Assembly: GCA_021776685.1 (NCBI GenBank)
Contig: JAJFFJ010000003.1
Coordinates: forward strand, 39,041 to 103,040
Direction: 5' to 3'
Origin: Alphaproteobacteria bacterium
GTDB taxonomy: Bacteria; Pseudomonadota; Alphaproteobacteria; Bin65
DNA length: 64,000 nucleotides
Shown here one piece after another: positions 50,364 through 58,800 of this stretch; position 1 is the stretch's first letter, and each line of letters starts with the position of its first letter. Below the pieces are notes generated by a model. It made no database searches. It saw only the letters and a program-made list of their open reading frames with translations, and was not told where the DNA came from. The position numbers and the translations under genes were made by a program.

Positions 50364-51112
50364 CTTTGACCCAAAGCTTCAGCAATGTACGGGTGATCTT
50401 TCTCCGCGAATTCCTGGGCTATTTCATGACCCCGGTCGCCTATGTATTTTTGGCGGTTTTCCTGGCCCTTGCCGGCGCACTGACCTTCTATATCGGTCAG
50501 TTTTTCGGTCGAAATCAGGCTGATCTCAGCGCGTTCTTTACCTTCCACCCTTGGCTCTTCCTGTTCCTGATGCCCGCGTTGGCAATGCGCCTTTGGGCCG
50601 AGGAACGCAAGAGTGGCACGATCGAGCTGCTCCTGACCTTGCCGATCTCGATCGGGGACGCCGTCGTTGGCAAATTTTTGGCCGCCTGGCTGTTTGCGCT
50701 GGTCGCGCTCGCCTTGACCTTCCCGATGGTCATCATGGTCAACACTCTGGGTAGCCCGGACAATGGCGTCATTATCGCCAGCTATATCGCCAGCGTTCTG
50801 GTCGCGGGCGGGTACCTTGCGATTGGCTCCTTCATTTCCGCCATGACCAAAAATCAGGTCGTCGCCTTTATCATCGCGGCGGCGGTGTGCTTCGTCTTTA
50901 CGCTGGGCGGCTCAAACCTGGTGCTCGGATTCTTCCGCAGTTTCCTGTCTGACGGCCTGGTTGAGGTTGTGGCCTCATTCAGCTTTCTGAATCATTTCAA
51001 TGAAATGCGGAAAGGCATCATTGGCCTCGGCGACATCGTATTTTTCGGTTCGGTGATTGTTGTCTTTCTAATGGCGACGGCGATCGTGCTGGACCTGAAA
51101 AAGGGAGAGTAG
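50360..51112 (+). CDS. ABC-2-type permease (GldF-like)
   Basis: The 250-residue protein has about six membrane helices (near residues 20-45, 58-75, 100-125, 137-165, 168-185, 222-245). It shows the ABC-2 permease pattern VIFLREFLGYFMTPVAYVFLAVFLAL and LAMRLWAEERKSGTIELLLTLPISIGDAVVGKF. Its ATG overlaps the ATPase stop by 4 bases, so the ATPase and permease are translationally coupled. In gliding bacteria the related GldF works with GldA and GldG, but no gliding machinery is visible here. Confidence 0.93.
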   Translation: MTLTQSFSNVRVIFLREFLGYFMTPVAYVFLAVFLALAGALTFYIGQFFGRNQADLSAFFTFHPWLFLFLMPALAMRLWAEERKSGTIELLLTLPISIGDAVVGKFLAAWLFALVALALTFPMVIMVNTLGSPDNGVIIASYIASVLVAGGYLAIGSFISAMTKNQVVAFIIAAAVCFVFTLGGSNLVLGFFRSFLSDGLVEVVASFSFLNHFNEMRKGIIGLGDIVFFGSVIVVFLMATAIVLDLKKGE

Positions 51113-51116
51113 CGAC

Positions 51117-53096
51117 ATGTCCTGGCTGAACAATAGGCGGGCGTTGGCATACACGACCCTCGTGGTGGCATTCATTTTCCTCCTCGGGATCAACGCCCTG
51201 TCGAACAATGTTTTTCGCAGCGCGTCAGTCGATCTGACAGAGGACCGCCTCTACAGCCTGTCATCCGGAACCCACAAGGTTCTGACGGAGATGGATGAGC
51301 CGGTTACACTAAGATTCTTCCTGTCGCCAAAGCTGGCACAGGTCGTCCCGGCCTATGCCGTCTATGCAGCCCGGGTGCGCAATGTTTTGCGGCGCTTCGC
51401 CAAGCTGTCTAACGGCAAGATCCGGCTGGAAGAATACCAACCAGTCGCCTTCTCAGTGGAGGAAGACCGCGCGGTGGCCTACGGCCTGCGCGGCGTACCG
51501 GTAGACCAGTCCGGCGAGCTTGTCTTCTTCGGCCTGGCCGGAACCAACACAACCGACGATCAGAAGACGGTCGCGTTCTTTCACCCCAGCCGCGAACGGT
51601 TCATTGAGTTCGACCTGACCCGTTTGATCCGCTCGCTCTCGACACCGAAAAAGAAAATTGTCGGGCTAATCAGTTCATTGCCAATCCAGGGCCGCTTCAG
51701 CATGCGCGGCATGGTCAGGCCCTGGGCGGTATATACCCAGATCCGCGATCAATTTGACGTCCGCCCATTGACTGCACCGAAGAGGATTCCCAAGGACATT
51801 GACGTCCTGATGATCGTGCACCCTTTCGCCCTGCCAGATCCGACGCTCTATGCGATCGACCAATTCGTGCTCAAGGGCGGTAAGCTCATCGTCCTGGTCG
51901 ATCCGGTGCCGGAGGCGGCGCCGCGTCGGCGGACAATGTTTGGCCAGGGCCCCATCCCGCCGGGCTCTGACATGCCCAAGCTGTTCAAGACATGGGGCAT
52001 CGAACTCGTCGGCCGCAAAGTGGTCGGCGACATTGAGAGCGCAGTGCGGGTGCGGACGCAATTCCAGGGGCGGTCAGTGGTTGCCCCCTATGTAGTGTGG
52101 ATCGACCTGGGCGCGACGTCGCTCAATCGCCAAGACAAGGTCACGAAGGGATTGCGCCGGACGATCCTTGCCACAGCCGGCGCGCTGCGAAAGCTGAAAG
52201 GCGCCACCACGAAGTTGACGCCGCTGATCTGGACCCGGAAGCACGCGTCGCTCATTGACATCAACAAAGTGCGCTTCCGGCCGGATGTGGTGAAGCTGTA
52301 CCAATCCTACCGCACAGACCGGCGGGCCTATGTGGTTGCTGCGCGCGTTACCGGCCAGGCCACCACGGCGTTTCCAAAGGGCAATCCGGTAAAACCCAAA
52401 AAGAAGGCTGAAAAGAAATCCGGCAAGAAGGCGGATGGCGATGCCAAAAAGAAAGCCGCTACAGCCAGCAAGAAAACCGGAAAAAGGAAAGCGAAAGAGC
52501 CTGAAAAACCCGTCCACCTGATGAAAGCCACCAAGCCCATCGACGTGATCGTGGTGGCGGACGTGGACTGGCTGACCCAGGGCTATTGGCAGTCGACCAC
52601 CAACTTCTTCGGCGAACGGATCACAGTACCTACATCGGACAACGCCAATTTCATCATGAATGCGCTGGATACCATGAGCGGCGTCGAAGCCTTCACGGGC
52701 CTTCGCGCCAAAGGAACTGCCCAGCGCCCGTTCACGAAAATTGAGGCTCTCAAGAAAAAGGCGGAAGAAAAGCAGCGCGCCACCCGAGGGGAACTGGTCA
52801 AGGAACTCGCGAAAACCCGCAAGGAACTCAAAGACGCGCGGACGCGGTCGAAGGGCGGAAAACTGGTTTTGACCGCCGATGAGCAAAAGAAGATCGAAGA
52901 ATTCCGGCGCAAACTGCTGCGAATCCGGCGAGACCTTCGATTGGTCAAATTTGAAGAGCAGAAAGACATTGAGCGGGAACAGACCCGATGGATGCGAATT
53001 AATATCGGCCTGATGCCGCTGATGATTTGCGCCATTGCCCTGGTTGTGGTTGTGGCACGGCAACGCCGCCGCCGCCGCAAGATCGTTCAGTCCTAA
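51117..53096 (+). CDS. GldG-like ABC-associated membrane protein
   Basis: The 659-residue protein has an N-terminal membrane helix (about 10-31) and a long extracytoplasmic region with the GldG/DUF4350-like core, for example VDLTEDRLYSLSSGTHKVLTEM, FALPDPTLYAIDQFVLKGGKLIVLVDP and FMGRKV-type segments. A lysine-rich stretch lies at residues 427-465. A charged, probably coiled-coil region follows (about 540-620), then a C-terminal membrane helix and a basic end. It follows the permease by 4 bases. The lysine-rich insertion is not usual for the family. The partner or cargo is unknown. Confidence 0.88.
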   Translation: MSWLNNRRALAYTTLVVAFIFLLGINALSNNVFRSASVDLTEDRLYSLSSGTHKVLTEMDEPVTLRFFLSPKLAQVVPAYAVYAARVRNVLRRFAKLSNGKIRLEEYQPVAFSVEEDRAVAYGLRGVPVDQSGELVFFGLAGTNTTDDQKTVAFFHPSRERFIEFDLTRLIRSLSTPKKKIVGLISSLPIQGRFSMRGMVRPWAVYTQIRDQFDVRPLTAPKRIPKDIDVLMIVHPFALPDPTLYAIDQFVLKGGKLIVLVDPVPEAAPRRRTMFGQGPIPPGSDMPKLFKTWGIELVGRKVVGDIESAVRVRTQFQGRSVVAPYVVWIDLGATSLNRQDKVTKGLRRTILATAGALRKLKGATTKLTPLIWTRKHASLIDINKVRFRPDVVKLYQSYRTDRRAYVVAARVTGQATTAFPKGNPVKPKKKAEKKSGKKADGDAKKKAATASKKTGKRKAKEPEKPVHLMKATKPIDVIVVADVDWLTQGYWQSTTNFFGERITVPTSDNANFIMNALDTMSGVEAFTGLRAKGTAQRPFTKIEALKKKAEEKQRATRGELVKELAKTRKELKDARTRSKGGKLVLTADEQKKIEEFRRKLLRIRRDLRLVKFEEQKDIEREQTRWMRINIGLMPLMICAIALVVVVARQRRRRRKIVQS

Positions 53097-53121
53097 TTTT
53101 GCCCGTGAGAGACACCCCGCG

Positions 53122-54339
53122 ATGACCCGAACATCATTTCTCGTTTTCACCGGACTGACCGCGCTTGTGGTGGTCGGCGCTTTCTTGACCACGCCCGGCG
53201 GCGGGCTTTCCCGTCCGGAAGTAGGCGCGCCCTTCTACCCAAATCTGGATGCGAAAAATATTGATCGCGCGGCAAAGATAGAAATCTGGGTTAATGGCCG
53301 ATCCTTCACGATCTATCGCAAGGATAAACAGTGGGTCGTCAAACAGTTGAAGGATTATCCTGCAGACCTCGGTCCGATCCGAAAGACCCTGAATTCCCTC
53401 GCCGCGATCCGGCCTTTCGAGAAAAAAACATCGGATCCCAAACGCTTGGGCAAGCTTGACCTGGAAGATCCGAGCAAAAAAGGCGCGTCGTCTAAACGTG
53501 TTCGGATCACAGACACCAAGGGAGTCGTGCTTGCCGACCTAGTCATCGGCAAAGCCAATGCAAATAGCGCCATTATCGGCCAGGACATGGTCTATGTCCG
53601 CAAGATGAAACAAAACCAAGCATGGCTGGCCGTTGGTGACCCGCAGATTCAGAAAGACAAGCTCGACTGGACCCACAAGCGCATTGTCGACGTAGATCCC
53701 GCGCGCGTTCGCCGGGTGCTGATCATGGGCCCGAAGGAAAAAATCGAAATCGCCAAAGCAAAGCCTGCCGACAAGGAATTCAAGCTGGTCAACCTGCCTG
53801 AGGGTAGAAAGCCCAAGGGCGCGGCAAACCGGCGCCAGGTTGCTGAACTCGGCAACGATATCGATATCTACGACGTTCAGCCCCTGTCGAAGGTGGATTT
53901 CTCAAAGAGTCAGAAAACCGTCCGGGTGGAGACATTCGACGGGTTAATCGTTCAAATGAAGCTGGTCGCGGTCAAGAAAAAGGTCTGGGTGCAGTACACG
54001 GTAACGATTGACGAAAAATCTCTGCAGTCAGGCAAATTGCCGAAAGACTCCAAGCTCAAAACAGCGGCGGATGTGCGCAAGGAAGCGAAAGAAATGGCTG
54101 CGCGTCTGAAAGGCTGGGCCTATCTGCCGCCTGTCTGGGCCCGGCGGACGATGAACTGGAAACTCGAAGACCTGCTGATCAAGCAGAAAAAGCCGAAAAA
54201 GGCGCCTGCGAAGAAGTCGGAAAAAGCCCCCCCCGCCAACGTAAAAAAAGCGGTGGAAAAGAAGCCGGCTACCAAGGACGACACAAAACCTGCGAAAGCC
54301 CCAGCGACTGACAAGAAGAAGCCGGAAGACAAGAACTAG
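53122..54339 (+). CDS. DUF4340-domain protein with lysine-rich tail
   Basis: The 405-residue protein has an N-terminal membrane helix (about 4-24) and a DUF4340 domain of periplasmic beta-rich segments (for example FYPNLDAKNIDRAAKIEIW and WVVKQLKDYPADLGPIRKTLNSLAAIRPFEKK). The last 50 residues or so (353-405) are very rich in lysine, proline and alanine. DUF4340 proteins accompany GldG-like genes in ABC operons; their activity is unknown. The frame is open to 53035 within the GldG-like gene, but the ATG at 53122 (MTRTSFLVF) is more plausible. It is the last gene of the ABC operon. Confidence 0.87.
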   Translation: MTRTSFLVFTGLTALVVVGAFLTTPGGGLSRPEVGAPFYPNLDAKNIDRAAKIEIWVNGRSFTIYRKDKQWVVKQLKDYPADLGPIRKTLNSLAAIRPFEKKTSDPKRLGKLDLEDPSKKGASSKRVRITDTKGVVLADLVIGKANANSAIIGQDMVYVRKMKQNQAWLAVGDPQIQKDKLDWTHKRIVDVDPARVRRVLIMGPKEKIEIAKAKPADKEFKLVNLPEGRKPKGAANRRQVAELGNDIDIYDVQPLSKVDFSKSQKTVRVETFDGLIVQMKLVAVKKKVWVQYTVTIDEKSLQSGKLPKDSKLKTAADVRKEAKEMAARLKGWAYLPPVWARRTMNWKLEDLLIKQKKPKKAPAKKSEKAPPANVKKAVEKKPATKDDTKPAKAPATDKKKPEDKN

Positions 54340-54467
54340 ACGGCTGGGGATTAAATCGGCAACGGGGACACACCCTCCCCCTTTCTCCGTAATACAACTA
54401 TAGTGGGTGTGCGGCACCAACGGTCGCCGCTCACATATTGTAACGCGCACTGCTATGGGGGAATGCC

Positions 54468-55049
54468 ATGACCGCACTTTGGGTCATTATCGCCATCGTC
54501 GTCCTGGTGCTGATCGTCGGCTACATGTGGTACGCCGGTTTGATCAGCAAGCGGAACAAGGCAAAAGAGTCCTTGTCAGGCATCGATGTCCAGCTTCGCA
54601 AACGCTTCGATCTGATCCCCAATATTCTGAAGATCGCCACGCGCTTCATGGAGCACGAGAAGGAGTTGTTGACCAACATCACCGATCTTCGTGCCAAAGC
54701 TATGCAGGACTACAATCCCGGTGACCCGGACGCGGTAAAAGGCCACCTAAACGCAGCAGGCGCCTTGCAGCCGGCGATGATGAAACTGTTCGCTGTGTCC
54801 GAGAACTATCCTGACTTGAAATCAGACACCACCATGGTGCGTGCCCAGGATACCTATACAGAGGTGGAAGGCCATATCGCAGCCGCCCGTCGCGCCTACA
54901 ACGCATCGGTCACCAGCCTGAACAATTCGGTAGAGATCTTTCCAGGCAGCATGATCGCGCGTATGGCAAATGTGCAGTCCATGCCCTTCTACGAAGAGAC
55001 GGAAGAGGCCGCGCGCCAACCTGTCGACGCCAGCGATTTCCTGAACTAG
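54468..55049 (+). CDS. lemA: LemA-family protein
   Basis: The 193-residue protein has an N-terminal membrane helix (about 5-25) and a LemA helical body with LISKRNKAKESLSGIDVQLRKRFDLIPNILKIATRFMEHEKELL and YNASVTSLNNSVEIFPGSMIARMANVQSMPFYEETEEAA. The protein is probably anchored in the inner membrane. LemA proteins have no firm function but are widespread and are often next to DUF3137 or TPM-domain genes. The DUF3137 gene follows by 19 bases. It lies 128 bases after the ABC operon. Confidence 0.93.
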   Translation: MTALWVIIAIVVLVLIVGYMWYAGLISKRNKAKESLSGIDVQLRKRFDLIPNILKIATRFMEHEKELLTNITDLRAKAMQDYNPGDPDAVKGHLNAAGALQPAMMKLFAVSENYPDLKSDTTMVRAQDTYTEVEGHIAAARRAYNASVTSLNNSVEIFPGSMIARMANVQSMPFYEETEEAARQPVDASDFLN

Positions 55050-55068
55050 GCCGCTAAGGAGACCGCCG

Positions 55069-56043
55069 ATGAGTGCTGACGCCGCCGTTCTGAACATCGA
55101 CGAAACCCGCAGCGAACTCCAAGGCTTTCGGTCCTTCTATCAGAAGGAAATCGAGCCTTGGATGAGCGAACAGCAGGGTAAGCAGGCAAATGCCCGCCGC
55201 ATGGCCATATTCGTTGGAATTCCCGGACTGATTGGCCTGCCAATTGCCATCTGGATCTCCTTCTTTCTCCTGAAATGGGAGACCTGGGCCTTCATTGTTG
55301 TAGCGCTGTACGTTGTGGGCGTTGGTGCTCTTGCGGCATGGCCGCTTATGAAGCTGCAGGGTGAGATCAAGGCATTCCTGGTCGATAAGGTTTGTAACTA
55401 TTTCGGGTTTACCTTTAGCGAATCCGCGTCTGGCAGCGGCTTTGACCAATTCGAGAACTCGGGCCTGTTGCCAAGCTACGACAAGCGCAAGCTTGAAGAT
55501 GAAATCAAGGGCGAACATAGCGGCGTGCCCTTTGACCTGGTGGAATGCCGGCTTGAAGACAAGCAGCGGGACAGCAAGGGCAACACCCGCTATGTCGAGA
55601 TCTATCACGGCATTCTGTTTCGCTTCAATTTCCCCAAGGACTTTAACGGCCAAACGCTGGTCACCAAGGACAGCGGGCGCATCGGTAATTTTTTCAAGGG
55701 AATGAAGAAGACCGGCGAGCGCGTCAAACTGGAAGACCCCCGTTTTGAGAAGCAGTTCGAGGTTTGGGGAACGGATCAGATCGAGGCCCGCTATCTGCTG
55801 ACGCCGACCTTTATGGAACGTGTTGTGGAACTGGCAGCGTCCATGGGCGAGAAAAAGGTCGAGCTATGTTTCAACGGCAATCGCCTTCTGATCTCAGTAC
55901 ATGTTGGTAAGGATCACTTTGAAGGCGGCGGTATCTTCACGAGCGTCACCGACCGGCGGCGGGTCGAAGGACTGGTCAATGAGATATGCAAAATTTTTGA
56001 CATCATCGACTCGCTGAAACTGACGCTGCAAAGCAAAATCTAG
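55069..56043 (+). CDS. DUF3137-domain membrane protein
   Basis: The 324-residue protein has two adjacent membrane helices (about 44-66 and 70-90) and a large soluble domain after about residue 100 (VDKVCNYFGFTF, KSDKRKLEDEIKGE-type charged stretch, DLVECRLEDKQRDSKGNTRYVEIYHGILFRFNFPK). DUF3137 proteins usually pair with LemA, as here. Their function is unknown, possibly in membrane or stress homeostasis. It is probably co-transcribed with lemA. Confidence 0.9.
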   Translation: MSADAAVLNIDETRSELQGFRSFYQKEIEPWMSEQQGKQANARRMAIFVGIPGLIGLPIAIWISFFLLKWETWAFIVVALYVVGVGALAAWPLMKLQGEIKAFLVDKVCNYFGFTFSESASGSGFDQFENSGLLPSYDKRKLEDEIKGEHSGVPFDLVECRLEDKQRDSKGNTRYVEIYHGILFRFNFPKDFNGQTLVTKDSGRIGNFFKGMKKTGERVKLEDPRFEKQFEVWGTDQIEARYLLTPTFMERVVELAASMGEKKVELCFNGNRLLISVHVGKDHFEGGGIFTSVTDRRRVEGLVNEICKIFDIIDSLKLTLQSKI

Positions 56044-56181
56044 GGGCGCCATAAACCATATCCAGCAAATGGGCTGGCGTTGTCGCAATTTCGCCCTACC
56101 TATTAGGGTAGGATTTACTCACTAGATCCGGCTGCCAACTGGCATCAGCCGAAAGCCACGGACTCACCCAAGGAGCCGCAC

Positions 56182-56721
56182 ATGCGCATTGCGCTGGCCG
56201 CACTCACCATCTGCGCAACGACCCTAGCGCTGACTCCACCCGCTATAGCCGGAGACCCAATCGATCCGTTCGTCGGAAAGTATAAGGGCAAGGCCACATC
56301 CAAACTTGATGGAAAACTCACCGACCGTGACCTGAATTTCGAGATTAAGAAACACAGCGGCGGATTCAGCGTCCGCTGGGTGACCGTGATCCCGCGTGGA
56401 AATGGCACTACAAAACGCACCAGCTACCGCATCAGGTTCGACAAGACCCGCAAGATCATGCTGTTCTCGGCGGCCATGCGCCGCAATGCCTTCGGCGCGC
56501 CTGTGCCACTCGATCCGCTGAAAGGTGACCCCTACATGTGGGCGAGCATCCAAGGCAAGACGCTTGGTATCTATGGCGTCCACGTGACTTCAAATGGTGG
56601 ATACGAACTGCAGGTCTATGAACGCACACTTACCACGGGCGGCATGAAGCTCATGTTCAAGAGAATTCGGAATGGCAAGCCCTTGAAAGAGATATCCGGC
56701 TTCGCCAAGCGCGAGAAATAA
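56182..56721 (+). CDS. Secreted protein of unknown function
   Basis: The 179-residue protein has a Sec signal peptide (MRIALAALTICATTLALTPPAIAG). A basic, beta-rich mature part follows (GKYKGKATSKLDGKLTDRDLNFEIKKHSGGFSVRWVTVIPRG). No domain is recognised. The mature region repeats short DLxFxI and YxLxVYERT-like strands suggestive of a small beta-barrel or lipocalin-like fold, but that is a guess. It follows DUF3137 by 138 bases and stands before the cyclophilin. Confidence 0.7.
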   Translation: MRIALAALTICATTLALTPPAIAGDPIDPFVGKYKGKATSKLDGKLTDRDLNFEIKKHSGGFSVRWVTVIPRGNGTTKRTSYRIRFDKTRKIMLFSAAMRRNAFGAPVPLDPLKGDPYMWASIQGKTLGIYGVHVTSNGGYELQVYERTLTTGGMKLMFKRIRNGKPLKEISGFAKREK

Positions 56722-56804
56722 GCGCAATCACCGGCTGGTGCTGGCGGTGGCGGTAATTCAACGCTAGAAATCATCTGCGAAATTAATCTGACGAGGCTTC
56801 CGGT

Positions 56805-57371
56805 ATGAGGGTGAGGCACTTGCGTTTTGCTGTGCGCTGCATGGCTCTCTTTCTGTTCGTCGCGTCGGCCGGTGTCGCCGAAGCCAAAACGAAGAAGAAG
56901 GATCTGGAGAACATGCTGTACATGGAACTGAAGTCCGGTCGGGTGACGATCAAACTGCGTCCCGACCTGGCGCCGAATCACGTAGAACGCGTCAAGGAAT
57001 TGGTGCGTGCAAAGTTTTATGACGGAATCGTATTTCATCGGGTGATTCCAGGGTTCATGGCGCAGACCGGTGACCCGACCGGCACAGGTACCGGCGGATC
57101 CGACAAACCCGACCTGAAAGCGGAATTCTCCAAGGAACCGTTCAAGCGTGGAACGATCGGTGCTGCCCGGTCAGCAAGTCCTGACAGTGCCAACAGCCAG
57201 TGGTTCATCTGTTTTGAACCTGCATCGCACTTGAACAGCCAGTACACGGTCTGGGGCGAAATTGTCGAAGGCATGGAGCTTGTTGACAAGATTGCGCCAG
57301 GCGAACCACCGGCCACTCCGGACAAAATTGTCACTTTGCGGGTTGCCGCGGACGTCGAGGACGAGAGATAG
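56805..57371 (+). CDS. Cyclophilin-type peptidyl-prolyl isomerase, exported
   Basis: The 188-residue protein has a signal peptide (MRVRHLRFAVRCMALFLFVASAGVAEA) and a cyclophilin domain at about 38-185. Motifs include FYDGIVFHRVIPGFMAQTGDPTGTGTGG, FKRGTIGAARSASPDSANSQWFICFEPASHLNSQYTVWG and EIVEGMELVDKI. It catalyses proline isomerisation in the periplasm and helps folding. It lies 9 bases before the reductive-dehalogenase-like gene, so they are probably one operon. Confidence 0.95.
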   Translation: MRVRHLRFAVRCMALFLFVASAGVAEAKTKKKDLENMLYMELKSGRVTIKLRPDLAPNHVERVKELVRAKFYDGIVFHRVIPGFMAQTGDPTGTGTGGSDKPDLKAEFSKEPFKRGTIGAARSASPDSANSQWFICFEPASHLNSQYTVWGEIVEGMELVDKIAPGEPPATPDKIVTLRVAADVEDER

Positions 57372-57380
57372 GAGCGGCCC

Positions 57381-58358
57381 ATGACGGCAAAAGGTGAGAC
57401 GCCCTGGACCCCGCCGCCGGATATCGCCGCCAAAATGCCTGCGGACCTCTCCGGCAATACCGTCAATGGCTTGGGCGAGGCCGACCGGCGGTCTCCCTCC
57501 CCCATCATGTGGCATCAACCAAAGCGCGTCCCTGAATTCGCGGCGATCCAGCAGCACGTAAACGACAGGTATGAGTGCGAACCGCTGTTGACCGGGGTCT
57601 TCAATACGCCGGACCGTCGCGATCCACCGGTGCCCATCGCGGATGTATCGGAAGAAGACAGCGCTGAATCGTGGACAGCACGGGTCAAGGAATTTGCTCT
57701 GGCCAACGAAGCTGATCTTGTCGGCATTGCGCCTGTCGACCAGCACAATGTCTTCGAGGGCTTCACCGTCTCCAATCCCTGGGTCATCGTCCTGGGCGTC
57801 TATATGGACCACGACGAACTCTCCAAGGCGCCTGAGGCTGAGGCGGCCGCGGAAGTCGCCAAGCAGTATAACCGCGGCAACCGCGCGGCCAAAACGCTGC
57901 AGAACTGGATTCGCGGGCTCGGCCACGACGCCCATGGCCACGGCGGACCGGGCGCCGGGCCGATCCAGTTGGTCCCCTCTGCGCTTCGTGCCGGCTTCGG
58001 TGAATTGGGCAAGCATGGATCGATCATCAATCGGCAACTCGGCTCGTCGTTGCGCCTTGCCGGTGTCACTACCGACTTGCCTCTGATTCCCGACCAACAG
58101 GATGTGTTCGGCGCAGATGACTTCTGCACATCTTGCCAAATCTGCACGAATGCCTGCCCGCCGGACGCTATCTTTCGGGACAAGCAAACCGTACGAGGCG
58201 TCGACAAATGGTTCGTGAATTTCGATAAGTGCATGCCGTATTTTGCGCAGCAATGGGGTTGCGGCATCTGCATCGCAGTCTGTCCTTGGAGCCGTCCCGG
58301 CACTGCCCCGAAGCTGGCGGAAAAGATGACCCGCCGCCGCGAGCGGACGGCAGCCTGA
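57381..58358 (+). CDS. Reductive-dehalogenase-like 4Fe-4S protein (short)
   Basis: The 325-residue protein ends with two [4Fe-4S] motifs: CTSCQICTNAC (Cys 249, 252, 255, 259) and a second set at Cys 284, 294, 297 and 301 (MPYFAQQWGCGICIAVCPW). Upstream segments such as GFGELGKHGSIINRQLGSSLRL and ANEADLVGIAP resemble corrinoid reductive dehalogenases (RdhA); QueG is a related enzyme. It is shorter than RdhA (usually 450 or more) and lacks a Tat signal, so it is soluble. The substrate is unknown; dehalogenation is not shown. Corrinoid ligation cannot be judged from sequence alone. Confidence 0.75.
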   Translation: MTAKGETPWTPPPDIAAKMPADLSGNTVNGLGEADRRSPSPIMWHQPKRVPEFAAIQQHVNDRYECEPLLTGVFNTPDRRDPPVPIADVSEEDSAESWTARVKEFALANEADLVGIAPVDQHNVFEGFTVSNPWVIVLGVYMDHDELSKAPEAEAAAEVAKQYNRGNRAAKTLQNWIRGLGHDAHGHGGPGAGPIQLVPSALRAGFGELGKHGSIINRQLGSSLRLAGVTTDLPLIPDQQDVFGADDFCTSCQICTNACPPDAIFRDKQTVRGVDKWFVNFDKCMPYFAQQWGCGICIAVCPWSRPGTAPKLAEKMTRRRERTAA

Positions 58359-58370
58359 GATCAGCGGTCC

Positions 58371-58787
58371 ATGACATTCGAGTTGCATCCGCAATTGGAC
58401 GCTGACACGGCGGAAGTCACCCGGCTGGAGCTGTGCCGTGTTCAACTCATGGACGACACGACCTGGCCATGGCTGATCCTGGTGCCACAGATTGCGGGGC
58501 TGAAAGACCTCCACGACCTCGCGCCGGGCGACGACGCGGTGGCGATGGCGGAGATCCGACAGGCGAGCCGAGCGCTGCAGGCGCTCCACCGGCCAGACAA
58601 GATCAATGTCGCAGCACTGGGCAATCAGGTGCCGCAGTTGCATATCCATATTATCGCCCGGCATGTGGGCGATCCGGCCTGGCCAGGACCTGTCTGGGGT
58701 GCAGCGGCGCGGCAGCCCTACGACCGTGACGCCCGCGACGCGGCACTCGTGTCGATGCGCCAGGCCCTAACTAACGCTGCCACCTGA
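58371..58787 (+). CDS. HIT-domain protein
   Basis: The 138-residue protein has a HIT domain with the motif PQLHIHIIARH, in which the first histidine of the HxHxHxx triad is glutamine (QLHIHII). The core LHDLAPGDDAVAMAEIRQASRAL and the nucleotide-pocket region are present. HIT proteins hydrolyse nucleotide phosphoramidates or dinucleotide polyphosphates, but the Gln-for-His form is common in this small subgroup and its substrate is unclear. It follows the Fe-S protein by 12 bases and is probably cotranscribed with it. Confidence 0.9.
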   Translation: MTFELHPQLDADTAEVTRLELCRVQLMDDTTWPWLILVPQIAGLKDLHDLAPGDDAVAMAEIRQASRALQALHRPDKINVAALGNQVPQLHIHIIARHVGDPAWPGPVWGAAARQPYDRDARDAALVSMRQALTNAAT

Positions 58788-58800
58788 TAAGGCTCCTGCC

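Noticed and set aside
52074-53192. A 372-codon minus-strand open frame opposite the GldG-like gene
   Set aside because: Its Phe/Leu-rich composition is the reverse complement of lysine-rich codons; no independent support.
57171-58664. A 497-codon open frame on the minus strand opposite the cyclophilin and reductive-dehalogenase-like genes
   Set aside because: It lies antisense to genes with clear family motifs and has no recognisable domain or ribosome binding site; long shadow frames are expected at this G+C content.
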